A stretch of 64,000 nucleotides of DNA, taken from contig JAESIW010000109.1 in assembly GCA_016802295.1 (NCBI GenBank), forward strand, positions 975,954 through 1,039,953. Direction: 5' to 3'. The notes below the pieces were generated by a model. It had not been told where the DNA came from. It did no database searches and was given only the letters and a program-made list of their open reading frames with translations. The DNA is from Brachionus rotundiformis. Its lineage: Eukaryota > Rotifera > Eurotatoria > Ploima > Brachionidae. The position numbers were made by a program, and so were the translations under genes. Shown here piece by piece: positions 1 through 10,721 of this stretch (positions are counted from its first letter, which is position 1; each line of letters begins with the position of its first letter).

Positions 1-811
1 TCCGTGTTGGCATCCCCCCATACTCCTCGCTGGACCAGAACAGCTCATGGAATCGCAGAGTTTGTTTGAATTTTGTCAATTAACTTAGATAAAACCATCA
101 TCAATGATGAAAAATTCAACAAGGAGAAAAATGTGTTTTTTCTGGTTTAAATCGTTTCTCCTCCGAGGGATCAATTATGACCCCACTTTATTTTTTAAAA
201 AAAATATAGACAAAATTCTTAAAAAATCTCTTCAAATCATGTGTTTTCTAACAATTTTGTATATTAATATTCTATTGATATTTTTTTTTCTAAATTTTAC
301 TAAAAACTTACATAATTACAAATAAAAATTCGTGAAAAATGCTTAAAAAATCAATATTTAATCAATATCACGTAAGTAACCTAGATTTTTTCGGCCAAAA
401 AAAAAATATCGAAAAGGAAAAGACATTGTACCCGATATAAATAATAATTACCATGATGATTTTTTTACTTAAACCAGTTCTGAATCTGATGAATTGGAAA
501 ATGAAGAAGAAGATGAGATTGTGATCATTGATATTTCTTTAATTATTCAGATAATTGATTTTATTTAAACAAATAACGCTCTTAAACGTTAGATTAGTGT
601 CTTGATATATAGTGTTCTAAGTTAAAATTTAATCTAATTTTTGGGTTAAATTAGAACAAAAATTATTTTTTTTAATTAAAGACAATTCAATATATCATTT
701 AGTGAAATAGATCATATTCTTTCACAATTGAGCTTACTTACATCTAACAGTTTTTCTCAGCAACAAGTTTATTTTTAAAAATGATAAAATAACTGAGTTA
801 TTAGTTGATGG
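1..811. other. Left-edge non-coding stretch
   Basis: The first 60 bases are clearly richer in G and C than what follows and could be the end of an exon of a gene lying outside the window, but no splice donor or family resemblance fixes this. The rest is AT-rich with homopolymer runs. A short acidic reading frame around 480-530 is too small to call. The 73-codon frame at 104-325 is low-complexity and rejected. Confidence 0.4.
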
Positions 812-945
812 CAGACAATTGAACCTGACCGTACCAGGTTTTCAGGTTCAGGTCAGGTCATTTAACCTGGAGTGAACCTGAACCTAAAAACCTGAAAAAT
901 CAGGTTCTAAACCTAAGAACCTGACATGAATACCTGAAAAACTCA
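812..945. repeat. Left hAT terminus with CAGGT arrays
   Basis: The terminal inverted repeat is followed by about ten CAGGT or ACCTG pentamers, often extended to TCAGGTT or AACCTGA. The order is irregular and both orientations occur. The matching array at the other end lies at 3595-3720. Confidence 0.75.
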
Positions 946-1310
946 GATTTTTATAAAAATTGAATTTAAAATTTTAAAATATTCCAGTTTACTTCCAGCA
1001 TCTTGTATGATAAAAATATCTAATTTAACCAAAATTGAACAATTATTTAAGATTATTTTAATTTATTTTAAACATATATTATTTCACTTTATAAAATATT
1101 ATATGACAATCACATGTAATTATTTGAATATTTGAATCATAATAATTTTTTTTGCATGTAAAATAATGATCAATTTTTATCAAATTATCTAAAATTTGCT
1201 ACAAGCATTTTCTTTTACAACTTTAACTAAATTTCAATGATTGATCTCTAATTTATCTCTAACTAATTAGAATATATAAATTTTTACCTAAAAATCAAAC
1301 TATCACAAAA

Positions 1311-3438
1311 ATGTTATTAATTAAAGTTCGTGTTTTGGATGCATCATGCCAAGATAATGAACAACCAGAAAATAAAAATCTTAAAGCTGCTAAGGAAAGA
1401 TTTTGTGGACTTGAATATACAGTCAAAGAATACGAGTTAAAAGAGGTCAAAGAAAAAGTAATTTTTAAATTAAAATGAAATTAGTTTTCCTTTCAATTTA
1501 GTTTGACAATTTTCTCACAATTTCAGTATGAAGTTGGGGAAGTTGTAAAAGTTTCATTCAATCACTACCGGAGTCAGTATTATTTTTTGTCAACTGTGAT
1601 TGAAATAAATGAAACACCAGAAATTGCTCTGAGGCCAAAAAGCAAAAGAAAAACTAGGCCTGAGTCATTAATTTCGATTAGTCAGCCAGAGCAGAAAAAC
1701 AGCAGAACGCTTACCAATCCTTATAGTTCTCAAGCAAATGTCCTTGGCTCTCAACATAGGGTCAGTTCGACTCAATTACTGGTCGAGCCAAGTTTGCAAG
1801 AAGATCTTTCAACACAGGTTAATAGCCAATTAGTTCTTTCGAATCCTGAACAAGTTCCAGGCGTTCAAAAAGAAGTTTTCCGCAAAATAATGTCAAAGAA
1901 CAAGCAAAAGCACATAGAACCTATTGAGTCCGTAACGTTTACAGTAGATCAAATGATTGAAATGTCAACTAAAAATCAGTTCCCTAAGAGAACTTTTGTT
2001 TTTGGTAAATATAAATTCATATAGATACTAAAGAAATTTCTTATGGTCTTGAAAAAATTTTCTTATTCTTTGTAAATTCAAATTATTAAAAAAAAACAAG
2101 TTGAAATTTATATTTAGGCAAAAACTCGAAAAAAAAAACTCCTACGACTCATTTTTACAATGTTGAAACCAACTTTCAAGGTCCTGTCTCAGACGAGTTC
2201 AACTTAATTTTTACATGTAAGTTATGCCAGACAGTACGCCTTGCACCTTTGAAAGATTTGGGAAATCTAATGAAACACTTGAAGACACACGATCAGCTAG
2301 TCCCATGGATTTTGAGGTTTTTATCGACAATTTCCAAAAATACCAAAGTAGTTTTAAGCGGGAACGATTTGAAACTGGTCAAGTATTTCATTTCGGCCAA
2401 TGCTAGTCTTACGCAGCTTTCAAATCCATGCTTCAAGGACATCCTTGACTCAAGCATCACGGCCCCAACATACCACACATTTCGAAACGTAATGCTACCG
2501 GAAAAGCAGAAATTCATTATAACAGAAAAGCGTTTGAACAATATGATTGTCCAGTTAACATTGAGCTTGTTGAAACTTATTTGCAAATACTGAAACCTGC
2601 TTACATACTTTCCTTGAATTGGCAGAGAGATAACTGTTCGATCGCAGATTTGCTTATCGGAATTAAAAAATACATTTATGATTTGGAGAGGTTTTCGATT
2701 AGTGATGATGCCAAACAATTTTGTCTTATTTTAGCTGAATGTATTAATCATAAATTTGATTATGAAATTAAATCTGAAATTTACAAGGTAAAATAATTCA
2801 GTAGATCTCGAAGCATATAATGTACACTTCGAGCACACTTAGAATAAGCTTAAATGATCTTAAAATTTACATTTTTTTAGGCTGCATATTTAATGAATAT
2901 TTCTATAGTACGAAAATGGATAAAGAAAGCTTTTGCCAAAAATATGTTACACGATGGTTTAATTTCTTTGAAAAATGCTTGTGTTAATCTCATTTTTGAG
3001 GAACATTCTCAATTAGAAGATAACATACCTTTGTCGGCTCACAGTACAAATAGCAGTTGTTTTTATTACGGATTTGACGACGACAAAGAAACTGATAATA
3101 CAAATGAGGGTAATCTGTTCAAATTCAAGGCTGATTTGGACAAAGAAATTGTTATTTTTTCTGAGATTTTCACCTCTTTGGACAAAATAAATTCAATCAA
3201 GAGCACAAAACAATTTTGGATAAGTCAGAAGCTACACCTGCCTATTTTATTTAAATTTGCTTTGCGTGTTTTGTTTATACCTGCATCGAGTGCCTATATT
3301 GAACGTTTTTTTAGTGTATGTGGTGTTGTTTGTACTTCGAGGTCTTTCAACATGAAAGACGATTTGATTATTGTTAGAAGCCTTCTAAAAGCTAATTATT
3401 CCATTTTACTAGAGCTGAATGAAAAAATAATCGAATAA
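1311..3438 (+). pseudogene. hAT transposase, DDE core deleted, frameshifted
   Basis: Three exons join in phase: 1311-1457, 1527-2004 and from 2118. The first two encode an N-terminal region of about 208 residues that I do not recognise. Exon 3 encodes a BED-type zinc finger (FTCKLCQ then HLKTH, about 2212-2293), followed by a hAT segment with the motifs FISANASL and FRNVMLPEKQK. Near 2510 the sequence jumps, with a frame change, to the late-middle hAT region (LKPAYILSL..RDNCSIADL). After a putative intron at about 2788-2880 it continues through 2881-3438. The C-terminus has the hAT dimerisation signature IPASSAYIERFFSV. The catalytic stretch normally lying between the BED-side region and the late region is absent, so the gene is broken. 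The unusual N-terminal extension may be captured host sequence. Confidence 0.75.
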
Positions 3439-3594
3439 TCAAAATGAATGACATAATTCCAACTATATTTTGTAATAAATTCAATAAAAAAAAAAACAAA
3501 AATTTTAAACTAACTGATTAACAAAAATTATTTTAAAACTGATTTTCGGCTTTTGAAAATTTTGCAAAAAAAATTTATAAAAAATCTGAGATTT

Positions 3595-3720
3595 TCAGGT
3601 ATTCAGGTCAGGTTATCAGGTTTATAACCTGATTCTATATGTTTTCAGGTTCAGGTCAGGTCAGGTTGTCAAACCTGGATGAAACCTGAGAACCTGACTT
3701 TTTAGCGGTTTAATTGTCTG
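3595..3720. repeat. Right hAT terminus with CAGGT arrays
   Basis: Runs of CAGGTCAGGT and AACCTG occupy this end and it closes with the inverted terminal sequence ending TTGTCTG at 3720. It is the counterpart of 812-945. Confidence 0.75.
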
Positions 3721-4181
3721 AGTACTGACCAGCCTGATCTTTATAAACTTGTGAATATTGTGAAATTTTACCTTGGAAAAATATTAGATTGAAATAGGAA
3801 AGCCGCCAAAGTATTCAGATAGATTGCTTTGGTCAAGGTATTAGCAAATAAATTCTGGCATTCGCACCTTTGTTCACATTTTTAAACACTGATTCTTGTT
3901 CTTCAACTGGTGGTCACAAATATAATATATTATATAATATATAATATACCAAGAAATAAATTATTCTTGAACAACGATTATTAGTTTTTTTTATAAAATT
4001 TAAATACATTATTGGCCAATTTAATTAAATAGTCAATAAATAATTTTCAAAATAATTGGCTATTGTCTATTTGTGTTATTTCAATATATTCAAATAAAAT
4101 ATTGTAATTTAATTATTATTTTAATTAGTTTTAAAAAATTTAGGTACAAAAAAAAGAAATTTAAAAAATCTTTAAAAAAAA
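3721..4181. other. AT-rich spacer
   Basis: This stretch contains an AT-only dinucleotide-like run around 3918-3950. No gene is seen. The first part is the host sequence directly flanking the hAT copy, and the last part is presumably the 3' UTR of the homeobox gene. Confidence 0.5.
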
Positions 4182-5069
4182 TTATATTCCGTGTCGTTTG
4201 CTTCTAGCTCTTCTGTTTTGAAACCAAATCTTTAATTTAATAAAATAAATAAAATTAAATTTGATAAAGGCTTTAAAAGTTACATTTATTTTTTCTCTAC
4301 TAATGGCAAGCGATTTACTCAAATGTTCTATGGTAATCACATCCGGGTATGCATTTCTCCAATAGGTCGATTCAAGAACATCAATTTGCTCTTTGGTGTA
4401 TTTGGTACGTGATTTTTTTGGCTGAATTTTTTCAACCAATTTAAAGGACTCTTTATCATTTTTTACAAATGAATTTGCCAAGCTCAAATTTGAAATTCGG
4501 TGGTTATCATTCTGGTTCAATTTAAAGCCGTTCGACCAATCAAAGTCCTTTTTGCACCTAGGCTCTCGGCTCATGGTCAAGTCAGTGCCAACTGAAACAT
4601 CTTGTTTGATTCCTGGTGTCCAACTAGACAGTTGACCTGTTTGAGAAATAAGCTGTTCATTTAAAGATGGATTAAATGTAAAACCATCAAAGCTATCTGA
4701 TCCTAGAGAGGTTTTTGACTGAGGGTTAAATAGAAGAAAGTTAGCTGCATTCATGTCTATGGAAAGACTTAGGGATGAGTTGGTGGAAGTGGCCGAGGGA
4801 GCTGGAGACAGTGAGGGCTGATGGCAAGGGTTAGTGTAGTTTATTTCATTGGACTCAGTGATGTTGAAAAAAGATGCTGTTGATGAAGAGGTTGATGACG
4901 TTGAGGTTGGTGACAAGATTGGATGCAAAAGTCCATGTGTGAAATTGTCTATTGAATCAGTAAAGGAATTGTCTTCATCAATTGGAATCAGTGAGTTTAA
5001 AAAATCGTAGTCGGCTTCAAGCAAATTTTGTGATGAAAAGACTTGTTCGCTCTTAATCAATGAATCCAT
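4182..5069 (-). CDS. Homeobox transcription factor, divergent paired-like
   Basis: The uninterrupted frame would give 295 aa, but the homeodomain is split by an apparent insertion. Removing a 54-nt GT..AG intron (4230-4283, phase 0) joins REKIN to IWFQNRRARSKR and gives 277 aa. Exons are 4284-5069 and 4182-4229. The homeodomain occupies about residues 218-275 at the extreme C-terminus. It has Gln at position 50 and a YPD motif before helix 2, which favours the PRD-like class, but I cannot name an orthology group. The first 200 residues are Ser/Thr/Asn-rich and low-complexity, typical of transactivation regions. The product would be a nuclear DNA-binding regulator. The intron has no in-frame stop, so an unspliced message would still read through. 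Confidence 0.85.
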   Translation of the reverse strand: MDSLIKSEQVFSSQNLLEADYDFLNSLIPIDEDNSFTDSIDNFTHGLLHPILSPTSTSSTSSSTASFFNITESNEINYTNPCHQPSLSPAPSATSTNSSLSLSIDMNAANFLLFNPQSKTSLGSDSFDGFTFNPSLNEQLISQTGQLSSWTPGIKQDVSVGTDLTMSREPRCKKDFDWSNGFKLNQNDNHRISNLSLANSFVKNDKESFKLVEKIQPKKSRTKYTKEQIDVLESTYWRNAYPDVITIEHLSKSLAISREKINVTFKAFIKFNFIYFIKLKIWFQNRRARSKRHGI

Positions 5070-6845
5070 TTAAGATATCGATTTAAGTAAATTAAATTAA
5101 ACAAATTAAATTTATTTTTTGATAACAAATTAATTTTGAAAATTTGGAGGATTTTTTATAATTGAGTTATTTAACGAACTAAGTCTAATAGTGTCCGTGA
5201 TCGAGACCGATTTAATTTGGCGCCTAGTTTACTCATTAATATGACTATTTAATTAGGCGCTCTTTTTTATTAATTTGTGGTCAAACTGGAAAACTGTTTT
5301 AAACATTCATTTCATAATTTAATTAAATAAATTTTTATTTTCAGATTAATTTACTGACTAACTTAAAATATTTTTTCTAAATATATAATATTAGACAAAT
5401 TCTATTTTTATTTAGATATTTAAAATTTATACTAAAGAGAAATTATAATAAGTAAATTAAATCTTAAAAGTTTATTTAAATTTTTTTATCTTATATAGCA
5501 ATCAAACAATTTAATTAATCAAAAAACACCCAATAAATATTATGCATCTAAAATAAATGATTTATATTTACGATCATTTTAAATAATCATTATCAAAATT
5601 TAATTTTTATTTGAGAGTAAAAATTAAGCTTTACTTTAAATCTTATTATAGTTGACTAAAATTAATAAAATTAAACAAAGTCTATTAAATTTCTAGAAAT
5701 ATTTTTTAAAGATACCTTAGTTTAAAATTTTTAGTATTATTCTTGATTTTTAGGATGTAGCTTATAACCACGGAATGAATAAAATATTCAAAATTGTTTA
5801 TTATCTTAAACAAATGGTCATTACTATGATTTACCAAAGATTGATCAATACAAACCTATTGCAAATGATAATAGTAAAATATAGAAAAATTAATAGTTAA
5901 ATAATAGTGAAACTCCTTCAATGTAATTTAGAAATAAAAATTTTCATTATGTTGGTGCAAGAAAAGACAAACTATAAGCTTTTCTGAATTTCAATGGAAA
6001 ATCAATGTTAAACTTTATCCTTATTCAGACTTGATCCAGTGACTTTTATGTTCTTAATGCATTTTATGTCATATATTTCAATGGAAAATCTTATCAATGA
6101 TGTTTGTATCTATAACTTCATAAAAGACATAAAAGGTATTACAAGGAACTATATTTGTTTATATTCTAATAAGTAATCATTTAGTTTATTGAATTTTAAC
6201 ATACTAGATTTTTATATCTTAATTGACAAAAGATGGGAATACCAAAGTTTGATAGTTTTTAACTTAAAAATTATGATTTAATTGTTTCCTATGTAAAGAT
6301 TGTTTTTACTATCTTTTCGCGACTCATTTGCTCAAGTATTTTCTAATATATTTTTGATCACATTTACCAGATGATTCGATCAATATTTTGTAAATCTAGT
6401 TCCAGTTTGAGATAAATTTTTTAATAATTTAAAAAAACTTAATTACGAATTGTTAATTTTAAAACAAAAAGATAGTACAAAAAAATTTAAATAATAGATA
6501 TTAATTTTTTTCTAATTATAATTTTTTTTTCGAAATTAAATCATTTATACATAGTTCTTATTACTCAAATATGTCTTAATTAAACTGTGTAATTTTTATT
6601 GATCATTAAAAGTTGTGTTAAACTTGTTTAGATAAAATTTAAGCAAAAAAACAACTTGATTTTAAGAAAATTAATTTAATTTAATTATTATCTTTAAATT
6701 GAAATTCAAAATGTTAGTGCAATTGTTAACTTTGTTGTATAAAAGACTAAACTATAAACTCCAAATTTATATTAATTTTAATTGGAATCTTTTTACTTGA
6801 AATAAAAAAAAATATATCATAAAAATCATCAAAAGTGATTGAAAA
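5070..6845. other. Long AT-rich intergenic region
   Basis: The upstream region of the homeobox gene lies at the left and that of EMC3 at the right. A slightly less AT-rich patch at 5190-5265 contains the near-inverted words ttggcgcctagttt and aattaggcgctc, which could be regulatory. No supported reading frame is seen. Confidence 0.4.
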
Positions 6846-7674
6846 ATGGCCGAACTTTTATTAGACTCGAAAATTCGTTTCTGGGTGTTTTTGCCTTTGA
6901 TGGCAATTACATTTTTAGTGGGCATTATTAAACATTATCTGTTTATATTCATGTCAAATGATAAAACAGTCGAAAAGCAGCAATTAACAGATAGTCAAGC
7001 TTTGCTTAGAAGTCGATTAGTAAGGGAAAATGGAAAATATTTACCAAAAGAGGTAGAAAACATTAAAAGTTTAAAAAAAAATTATTTTTTTTTCTGTAGT
7101 CTTTTTTGATGAGAAAAAATTACTTTACCAATGAAGAAAATGGCTTTTTTGTAAAACAAAAGCGTCAACCAACAGCAAAAAATCCGATGAGTGATCCAAA
7201 AGCAATGACCGAAATGCTCAAAGGAAATTTTTTGAACATGATACCAATGGTGGTGATTGGTGGTTGGATTAACTGGGCCTATGCTGGGTTTTTGTGCAGT
7301 AAAAATAAATAAATTAATTTAAACTATTAATCTAATTATATATTTAATTCAAAGCAAAGGTTCCGTTCCCTCTCACCTTTCGCTTTAAACCAATGCTCCA
7401 AAAAGATGTTAATCTAGTCAGTTTAGATGCGTCATGGGTTAGCTCGGCTTCATGGTATATCATTAATTTATTTGGCTTGAGAAGCATGTATAACTTGGTA
7501 CTTGGTGAAAATAATGCTGCTGATCAAACAAAAGCTATGCAAGACCAAATGTCTGGCGCGGCGCTTTCCATGCCTGATGATATTAGTAAAGCTTTTAAGG
7601 CTGAAAACGAAAGCCTCACTATAACAGATCATAAATGGATTTTAAAAGGAATTGAACAAAGTTTTTTAAAATAA
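6846..7674 (+). CDS. EMC3: ER membrane protein complex subunit 3
   Basis: Three exons (6846-7052, 7100-7298, 7355-7674) join in phase through introns of 47 and 56 nt and give 241 aa, close to the usual length of about 260. Family hallmarks are visible in order: the LLLDSKIRFWVFLP start into TM1, the RSRLVRENGKYLPK segment, the NPMSDP then GGWINW segment into TM2, VPFPLTFRFKPMLQ spanning the second junction, and LDASWVSSASWY followed by FGLRS in TM3. EMC3 is an Oxa1-superfamily subunit of the EMC insertase, which inserts tail-anchored and multipass proteins into the ER membrane. The C-terminal tail is shorter than in vertebrates. The stop codon lies in an A-rich stretch that also supplies an AATAAA. 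Identification rests on recognised family similarity. Confidence 0.95.
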
Positions 7675-8042
7675 AAAAATTAGCTTTCTTCGGTGTAAAA
7701 TTTTGTCTATCTGATTTAACAAAATAATAAAAATTTGTTGATTATTCTTATTTTAATATATTTTTCAAAGAAATTTTCTTTTTTAGATTTATATTCTATA
7801 TTTAATATTAGAAATTAAAAGTAAATATCAATTTTTTTAATTATTGATACTATATCTCCTTTGTAAAGGCTGTAAATCAAATTAATTTAATGAATTAATT
7901 GTTTTCTTTTAATAACATTGAAATAATCAGGTTTTAATATTTATAAAATATTTTTAAATTTAATTAAGGTCAACATGACTTAAAGTAAAAAAGAAAAATT
8001 TAAAAATAATCTTAAAATTAAGACATTTTATTTTAAATTTAT
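7675..8042. other. Intergenic spacer between convergent genes
   Basis: AT-rich sequence separating the 3' ends of EMC3 (+) and the PPPYT-repeat gene (-). Several AATAAA-like words occur on both strands and no coding signal is seen. Confidence 0.5.
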
Positions 8043-8492
8043 TTAATATCCAGAAGGTTTAGGAGGCATTGCATAAGGTGGTGTTGTATAAGGTTGCGGA
8101 GTATAAGGAGGTGGTGTTGTATAAGGTGGCGGAGCATAAGGAGGTGGTGTTGTATAAGGAGGTGGTGTATATGGTGGTGGTGTTGTATAAGGTGGCGGAG
8201 TATAAGGAGGTGGTGTTGTATAAGGTGGCGGAGCATAAGGAGGTGGTGTTGTATAAGGTGGCGGAGTATAAGGAGGTGGTGTTGTATAAGGTGGCGGAGT
8301 ATAAGGAGGTGGTGTATATGGTGGTGGTGTTGTATAAGGTGGCGGAGTATAAGGAGGTGGTGTATATGGTGGTGGTGTTGTATAAGGTGGCGGAGTATAC
8401 GGTGGTGTAGTTTTCGATGCGGGAACATACATCGAACAGACCAATGAACAAACCATTGATATAATTAAAAAAAATGAAAAATATTTTATCAT
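8043..8492 (-). CDS. Secreted Pro/Tyr-rich repeat protein (PPPYT)
   Basis: This 149-aa single-exon product starts with a clear signal peptide (MIKYFSFFLIISMVCSLVCS). From about residue 28 to 140 it consists almost entirely of PPPYT and PPPYTT pentamer/hexamer units, a few with Ala for Thr, and ends PPKPSGY. There are no Cys residues after the signal peptide. Composition recalls extensins, gland secretions and adhesive or cuticle proteins, so export to an extracellular matrix, lorica, egg shell or adhesive gland is plausible but inferred. The repeat DNA unit is a multiple of three nucleotides, which keeps other frames open on both strands (for example 8039-8428 and 8069-8410). These are shadows. 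The array will be unstable and prone to length polymorphism. Confidence 0.8.
   Translation of the reverse strand: MIKYFSFFLIISMVCSLVCSMYVPASKTTPPYTPPPYTTPPPYTPPPYTPPPYTTPPPYTPPPYTPPPYTTPPPYTPPPYTTPPPYAPPPYTTPPPYTPPPYTTPPPYTPPPYTTPPPYAPPPYTTPPPYTPQPYTTPPYAMPPKPSGY
8060..8410. repeat. Coding minisatellite of the PPPYT protein
   Basis: Tandem units built from the plus-strand words ggaggtggtgttgtataaggtggc and gagtataaggaggtggtg vary by insertion of a ggtggtgtatatggt block. Unit boundaries keep the coding frame. Confidence 0.85.
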
Positions 8493-8849
8493 TTCGCTGC
8501 CTTTTTTTCTTTGCTTCTGTAAATTTTTTATTTATATTAAAAAAATGATAACATTTTAAACTTAGTCTAATTTTAAAACAGATTAAATGGAATTTTTTTA
8601 ATTTTTGCTAATAAATAAATTTAGAAATTTTTAAAAAAGGCTTTTAAGAATTTAACATTTAAATATTTTCATATCTTAAAAGAGAATTTGATTTTTGTTT
8701 TTAAATTTTTTGTTAAAAAGGACTAAAATATATAATTATTATAACTTTTTTTTAATAAGGTAAGCATATATCATAGACTGAAATAAGCTAAGATCTCTTG
8801 GAAATTTGCAATTATTATGGACACTGGATGATAGTGTATTCTGTTCCAA
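8493..8849. other. AT-rich upstream region
   Basis: Presumed promoter side of the PPPYT-repeat gene. Nothing specific is recognised. Confidence 0.4.
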
Positions 8850-9115
8850 TTTCATTAATTCCCAGCATCTTATTCGCCAACTTGAACGTTCCATTTCATA
8901 TCATGTTTTATAAATATTCCAAGATCCTTTTCATAAAATGTTTTAGCTAATAATTGCCTTTGATAGATAGGCATATTCATTTGTGAGAGAACTCTCAAGG
9001 TTGTTCCGAAGCAAGGCCTCATAAAACCAACTTGCCTTTCATCAAATTGTTTTTCAATTATATAATCGAATTTTGAGTTAGACCTACCCAGATCTAAGAC
9101 CTTGCACTAGTCAAC
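8850..9115 (-). mobile_element. Non-LTR retrotransposon reverse transcriptase remnant
   Basis: Read on the minus strand, fragments match the end of the RT domain of LINE-type elements. A CKVLDLGRSNSKFDYIIE block at about 9110-9050 is followed by EKDLGIFIKHDMKWNVQV at about 8945-8890, and after a frame change ANKMLGINEIG. The sequence has stops and frameshifts and no intact ORF. Clade is uncertain. Confidence 0.65.
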
Positions 9116-10379
9116 CAAAAATCGACTAATCTAAAATCAAGTTCGAAAGAAAAGAAGATTTCTATGATACTATCAAATGTCTTTTCTTTTTATTTTCTCT
9201 TCTTCTTTGTGTTTAACAAACTCACTGTAAAATTTAAAATTTAACTTCAATCTAATTTAACATTTTTGATTCAGATTAAGTTCTGCTTTCAATAATATCT
9301 TTCATGTGAAAGAAAGGAATAAGTTTTCATTCCGAGCTATATTTTAAATAAATAAAAATCAAATAATGTTAGATTAACTTTTTTCATTCACTTATTTTAA
9401 GTAATTACATTGTAAACAAGAGATGCTGTATTTTAAAGCATATCCAACTGATTGTCTGATTTTCACTAGTATAAAACCCAACATTTAAATAATAACAATT
9501 TAATATTTAATTAATATTTATTGAAAAAAATGGAAGTAAATAAAAATAAAAATATAAATAATAAATTTTTAAATACAGTTCTATACTATTTAAGCAATGA
9601 AAAACCAAAAAAATTGATTGTTTTAACAAAGTGGATTTTTCGCTACAATTATTTTTTTTGAATTCAAACTCATCTAAATTAAAGGCATCTAATGGAAATG
9701 CGGTGGGTAATAAACTTAGATCAATTACTGAATGAACTGTTTGACCGTTTTATAAGAACTTTTTATTAATATACTATATATATAAATTACTTTTAAAAAT
9801 TTAACATGGTTGTACTAGACGAAAAATCAAAATCCGTTCGCCATGTTAAAAGATGTGTATGCGAGGATAGGTGATGCTTCATTCTATTTTATAAGAAAAT
9901 ATTTAAAAAAGACATGACAACAGTCTTACTCTTATAGCTATATATTAAGTATCACGTCTATAATTTTTCTTTCTGAGATATTTCTAGATTTTCCATAGAA
10001 TCAAACTTTTTATTACTTGTTGTTAGCTTTGGCTAATATACATCCTCCCCGGTTTAAGAAAAAAGAGAAAATTAAAAAAAAATCCTCCAGAGTTAATAAT
10101 TTAAGATTCATAAGAGAGTTTATTTATCATAGGATTTAGAATTCGGATTGACTTGAATGTGTTGAGTTTGATCTTCGCGCTGCGACTCGAGCCTACTTCT
10201 CAAGGCGCTTTCACTTCACCAAATTAATCCACCACTTTCCCAAACATTGACGAGTTCCTTCTTAACTATTAAAATTTTTATAAAACATTTATAAAACTAT
10301 TAGTCGTCTAGAAGTCCATTTTCTGATAATTCTAGTCGATTAAGGGGAAAGTTGACTCAGCACACTAGTAATTTCGTGT
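9116..10379. other. Intergenic, possibly more retroelement debris
   Basis: Mostly AT-rich without ORFs. 10140-10260 is visibly more GC-rich and non-repetitive. It lies just beyond the RT fragment at 10380-10450 in its reading direction, so it may be the downstream or 3' part of the same relic. Confidence 0.35.
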
Positions 10380-10450
10380 ATGAAATTTTATCAAACGCCT
10401 TCGAGAAATCGGTGCATATAATACCAACTAGATAGTCATGTTCAAATACA
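10380..10450 (-). mobile_element. RT fragment with FSKAFDK motif
   Basis: The minus-strand translation gives GIICTDFSKAFDKISYTKLL, the characteristic palm block of non-LTR reverse transcriptases, followed by a stop. It may belong to the same decayed element as 8850-9115, but the 5'-to-3' order along the minus strand has a large AT-rich gap. Confidence 0.65.
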
Positions 10451-10721
10451 GTAGGCAAAATTTCAAATTAACAACTAAGAATTATTAATAATATTTTTAT
10501 TAAATTAAGGCTAAAAAATTAATAAATTTCTAAAATTCATTTTAAAAAAATTGCTAGATCAAAAAAAATAAAAAAAAAATACAATAACAAAATTTAAAGC
10601 ATTAGAAAAGATCTCCAAATATCAAATAGTAACCTTTTTATTAAAAAAAAAAAAAAAAAAGAAGAAAAAAACAAAATAGACTGAGTTTAGTTTTAGATAA
10701 GAGAGTGTAGAAGAAATAACT

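Larger units (their letters stand above)
812..3720 (+). mobile_element. Internally deleted hAT-family DNA transposon
   Basis: The ends carry matching inverted termini: CAGACAATTGAACC at 812 and its near-complement GGTTTAATTGTCTG ending at 3720. Each end is followed inward by roughly 125 bp packed with CAGGT/ACCTG motifs in both orientations (821-945 and 3595-3705), as expected for the subterminal transposase-binding repeats of hAT elements. Between them lies a broken hAT transposase gene with a BED finger and a C-terminal dimerisation domain. The flanking 8-mers (804-811 and 3721-3728) do not match, so no target-site duplication is visible. Either the copy is old or the outer boundary has changed. 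Without the catalytic core it cannot be autonomous. Confidence 0.8.

Noticed and set aside
104..325. 73-codon plus frame at the left edge
   Set aside because: Hydrophobic Phe/Ile/Lys/Asn low-complexity translation typical of AT-rich non-coding DNA; no splice or family support.
2293..2718. 141-codon minus frame
   Set aside because: Antisense shadow of the hAT transposase exons, which show family motifs on the plus strand.
804..3728. 8-bp target-site duplication for the hAT element
   Set aside because: The flanking 8-mers gttgatgg and agtactga do not match, so no duplication is claimed.
8060..8410. CRISPR-like regular repeats
   Set aside because: Coding minisatellite without spacers, in a eukaryotic gene with a signal peptide.
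8069..8447. Plus-strand and alternative minus-strand frames over the PPPYT array
   Set aside because: Open only because the repeat unit is a multiple of three; only the 8043-8492 frame has a signal peptide.
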